NCBI GenBank assembly: GCA_011053095.1
Contig: DRHS01000216.1
Location: 1-36,924 of the forward strand
Length of the DNA stretch: 36,924 nucleotides
Direction: 5' to 3'
Origin: Bacteroides sp.
GTDB taxonomy: Bacteria > Bacteroidota > Bacteroidia > Bacteroidales > SM23-62
The notes under the pieces are model-generated. The model made no database searches, had not been told where the DNA came from, and saw only the letters and a list, made by a program, of their open reading frames with translations. Below are positions 34,927 to 36,924 of this stretch, in pieces. Made by a program: the position numbers and the translations under genes. How positions within the stretch are numbered: position 1 is the first letter of the stretch; the number at the start of each line of letters is the position of its first letter.

Positions 34927-36924
34927 ATGGAAGAGAATTTAGTAATAGTAGAGTCACCGGCGAAAGCAAATACCATCAGCAAATTCCTTGGTAAGGGATT
35001 CACGGTAAAGTCAAGTTTCGGACACATCAGGGATCTTTCCAAAGATAACTATGGAATAGACCTTGAGAATAATTATACTCCGGTATACATTGTTCCTGAT
35101 GACAAGAAGAAGGTCGTGGCCGAGTTGAAGAAATCTGCAGCTGAGGCGTCAACCATATGGCTGGCGTCTGATGAGGACCGGGAAGGGGAAGCCATAGCAT
35201 GGCATCTTTCGGAAGTATTGAAACTCGATCCGGAGAAAACCAGAAGGATCGTATTTCATGAAATCACCAAGACTGCGATCGAGGAAGCTATTGAAAATCC
35301 TCGTGATATAAACACCAACCTGGTGAATGCACAGCAGGCGCGCAGAATACTTGACCGCCTGGTAGGATTTGAACTTTCACCCCTGTTATGGAAAAAAGTC
35401 AAACCTGCCTTATCCGCAGGCCGGGTGCAGAGTGTTGCGGTCCGGCTTATTGTTGAACGGGAAAACGAGATCGAGAAGTTTAACTCCGATTCTTTTTACC
35501 GGATTATCGCACAGTTTGAGTTTAAGGATGAATCCGGGAGGAGTTATACTTTCCAGGCCGAACTTCCTTCACGACTGAAGGACAGAGATAAGGCCATTTC
35601 GTTTCTGACCGCATGTAAAGGAGCCGGTTTCAAGGTCTTCGATGTGGTTAAAAAACCTGCAAAGAAATCACCTGCACCGCCTTTTACCACCTCCACACTT
35701 CAGCAGGAGGCAAGCCGCAAGCTGGGTTTCTCAGTTGCACAGACCATGAGTGTTGCACAGCGACTTTATGAAAGCGGGAAGATCACCTATATGAGAACCG
35801 ACTCTGTAAACTTGTCTAAAACAGCCATAGCAGGAGCAAAGGAAACTATCATTGCTGAATTTGGTGAAGAATACTCAAAAACCCGGAACTTCAGTACCAA
35901 GACAAAGGGTGCTCAGGAAGCCCATGAAGCCATTCGTCCAACCTACCTTCAGAACCGGGATGCAACAGGCAGCCGTCAGGAACAGCGGCTTTATGAACTA
36001 ATATGGAAACGCACCATTGCCTCCCAGATGAGTGAGGCCCAGCTTGAAAAGACCACTGCCCGGATAGGGATATCAACACTTGAGGAGAAGATTGTTGCCA
36101 GCGGAGAAGTTATCCGTTTTGATGGTTTTCTCAAGGTATACATGGAATCTAGTGATGAAGAGACGGATGAGAGACCGGCCGGATTGCTGCCACCGATGAA
36201 GGAGAACGATGAACTCAACCTTGTCAGGCTGGAAGCTACGGAGCGATTCACCAAAGCGCCTTTGCGATATGCAGAGGCCAGCCTGGTAAAAAAACTTGAA
36301 GAACTGGGCATTGGCCGCCCGTCAACCTATGCCCCCACCATATCAACAATTCAGAACAGGGGGTATGTTGTAAAGGAAGACCGCAGCGGAAACGAACGAA
36401 GCTTTTGCGTATGCAGCCTGGTTGGTCAGGAGATCTCGCAGGAAACACGTAAGGAGATTGCTGGAAAGGAAAAGGCAAAATTATTCCCTACCGATATTGG
36501 GTCGCTTGTAAATGACTTTCTAGTTGAATATTTCAGTAATATCCTTGACTATAATTTCACGGCCAGTATGGAAAAGGAATTCGACAAGATCGCAGATGGA
36601 AAAATGGAATGGACCAAAATGATCGACAAGTTCTATCCGGAATTTCATAAGCAGGTTGTTGAAACCACAGCAACCAGTCAGCGGCCCAAGGGAGAGAGAA
36701 TCCTTGGAAAAGATCCTGAGACGGGACGTCAGATAAGTGTAAAGATCGGACGGTTTGGTCCCATGGTACAAATTGGAGAGGCAAGCGAGGAAGAGAAGCC
36801 AAAGTTTGCCAGCCTTTTGAAAAACCAGAGCATCAAGACCATCAGCCTGGAAGAAGCATTCTCTCTTTTTAAGCTTCCCAGAACCATTGGAGAGTTCGAA
36901 ACAGAAGACCTTGTTATTGGGATA
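34927..36924 (+). CDS. topA: DNA topoisomerase I, partial (runs off the window)
   Basis: The frame opens at ATG 34927 and stays open for 666 codons to the window edge, so the C-terminus is missing. It relaxes negatively supercoiled DNA. The Toprim domain shows E9 in VIVESPAKA and the SDEDREGEAIAWH block with D82, D84 and E86. The active-site tyrosine is Y288 in ITYMRTDS. Other family blocks are ALSAGRVQSVAVRLI, EAHEAIRPT and LEELGIGRPSTYAPTIS. At the end, a KDPETGRQISVKIGRFGPMVQ segment begins the C-terminal repeat region, which in Bacteroidota is of the TopRim-C type. The gene is single and has its own promoter. Confidence 0.96.
   Translation, partial: MEENLVIVESPAKANTISKFLGKGFTVKSSFGHIRDLSKDNYGIDLENNYTPVYIVPDDKKKVVAELKKSAAEASTIWLASDEDREGEAIAWHLSEVLKLDPEKTRRIVFHEITKTAIEEAIENPRDINTNLVNAQQARRILDRLVGFELSPLLWKKVKPALSAGRVQSVAVRLIVERENEIEKFNSDSFYRIIAQFEFKDESGRSYTFQAELPSRLKDRDKAISFLTACKGAGFKVFDVVKKPAKKSPAPPFTTSTLQQEASRKLGFSVAQTMSVAQRLYESGKITYMRTDSVNLSKTAIAGAKETIIAEFGEEYSKTRNFSTKTKGAQEAHEAIRPTYLQNRDATGSRQEQRLYELIWKRTIASQMSEAQLEKTTARIGISTLEEKIVASGEVIRFDGFLKVYMESSDEETDERPAGLLPPMKENDELNLVRLEATERFTKAPLRYAEASLVKKLEELGIGRPSTYAPTISTIQNRGYVVKEDRSGNERSFCVCSLVGQEISQETRKEIAGKEKAKLFPTDIGSLVNDFLVEYFSNILDYNFTASMEKEFDKIADGKMEWTKMIDKFYPEFHKQVVETTATSQRPKGERILGKDPETGRQISVKIGRFGPMVQIGEASEEEKPKFASLLKNQSIKTISLEEAFSLFKLPRTIGEFETEDLVIGI

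Overview
The window looks like a chromosomal piece of a Bacteroidota genome, most likely class Bacteroidia. The evidence is the gene content: DUF4270 lipoprotein, HU-CCDC81/SPOR protein, a GT5-only glycogen-synthase-like gene, S1 sulfatases with GH78, and a methionyl-tRNA synthetase with KISTS in place of KMSKS. Short -7 elements of the form TAnnTTTG sit just upstream of many starts, and Shine-Dalgarno sequences are scarce. I cannot name a genus. No rRNA, tRNA or CRISPR was seen, and no gene-free stretch exceeds 300 bases.

Layout. (1) 1-2.3 kb is disturbed: the 5' end of an IS4/IS1634-like transposase, an MmcQ/YjbR gene whose 3' end appears cut off by that element, a secreted protein of unknown function, and a sulfatase reduced to its N-terminal quarter. 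(2) 2.3-8.3 kb is a small glycan-degradation group: a lipoprotein GH78 alpha-L-rhamnosidase, an intact secreted S1 sulfatase and, convergent to them, a secreted GH67-like (alpha-glucuronidase-type) protein. No SusC/SusD pair is visible. (3) 8.4-14.8 kb: a PQQ-repeat lipoprotein with an atypical SDR, YraN, LD-carboxypeptidase, metG and an HU-CCDC81/SPOR membrane protein. (4) 14.9-20.95 kb: a six-gene, nearly gap-free operon for sugar nucleotides. Four genes make up the Wbp-type route from UDP-GlcNAc to UDP-GlcNAc3NAcA, followed by galE and rfbB. (5) 21.1-25.04 kb, minus strand: a GT5-like protein, a DUF4270 lipoprotein and glmS, which supplies the UDP-GlcNAc precursor. (6) 25.1-32.5 kb, plus strand: panC, panD, a UPF0104 membrane protein, rfaE2, radA, an unknown protein, a fused two-domain peptide-type ABC ATPase and an SDR resembling chlorophyll b reductase. 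(7) 32.5-36.9 kb: PBP1A on the minus strand and, divergent from it, topA running off the window.

How the parts fit. The rhamnosidase, sulfatase(s) and GH67-like protein suggest use of a sulfated glycan containing rhamnose and perhaps uronic acid; an ulvan-like substrate is a guess. glmS, the wbp-type cassette, galE, rfbB, rfaE2 and PBP1A all serve envelope or surface-glycan synthesis. Several starts were moved from the longest reading frame. ldcA, rfbB, the GH78 gene and the GT5 gene start downstream of it, and panC, the UPF0104 gene and radA probably start at TTG. I did not find one clearly new multi-gene system. The best leads are the GH67-like enzyme beside GH78 and sulfatases, the chlorophyll-b-reductase-like SDR in a non-photosynthetic context, the wbp-type cassette without glycosyltransferases, and the GT5-DUF4270-GlmS operon.
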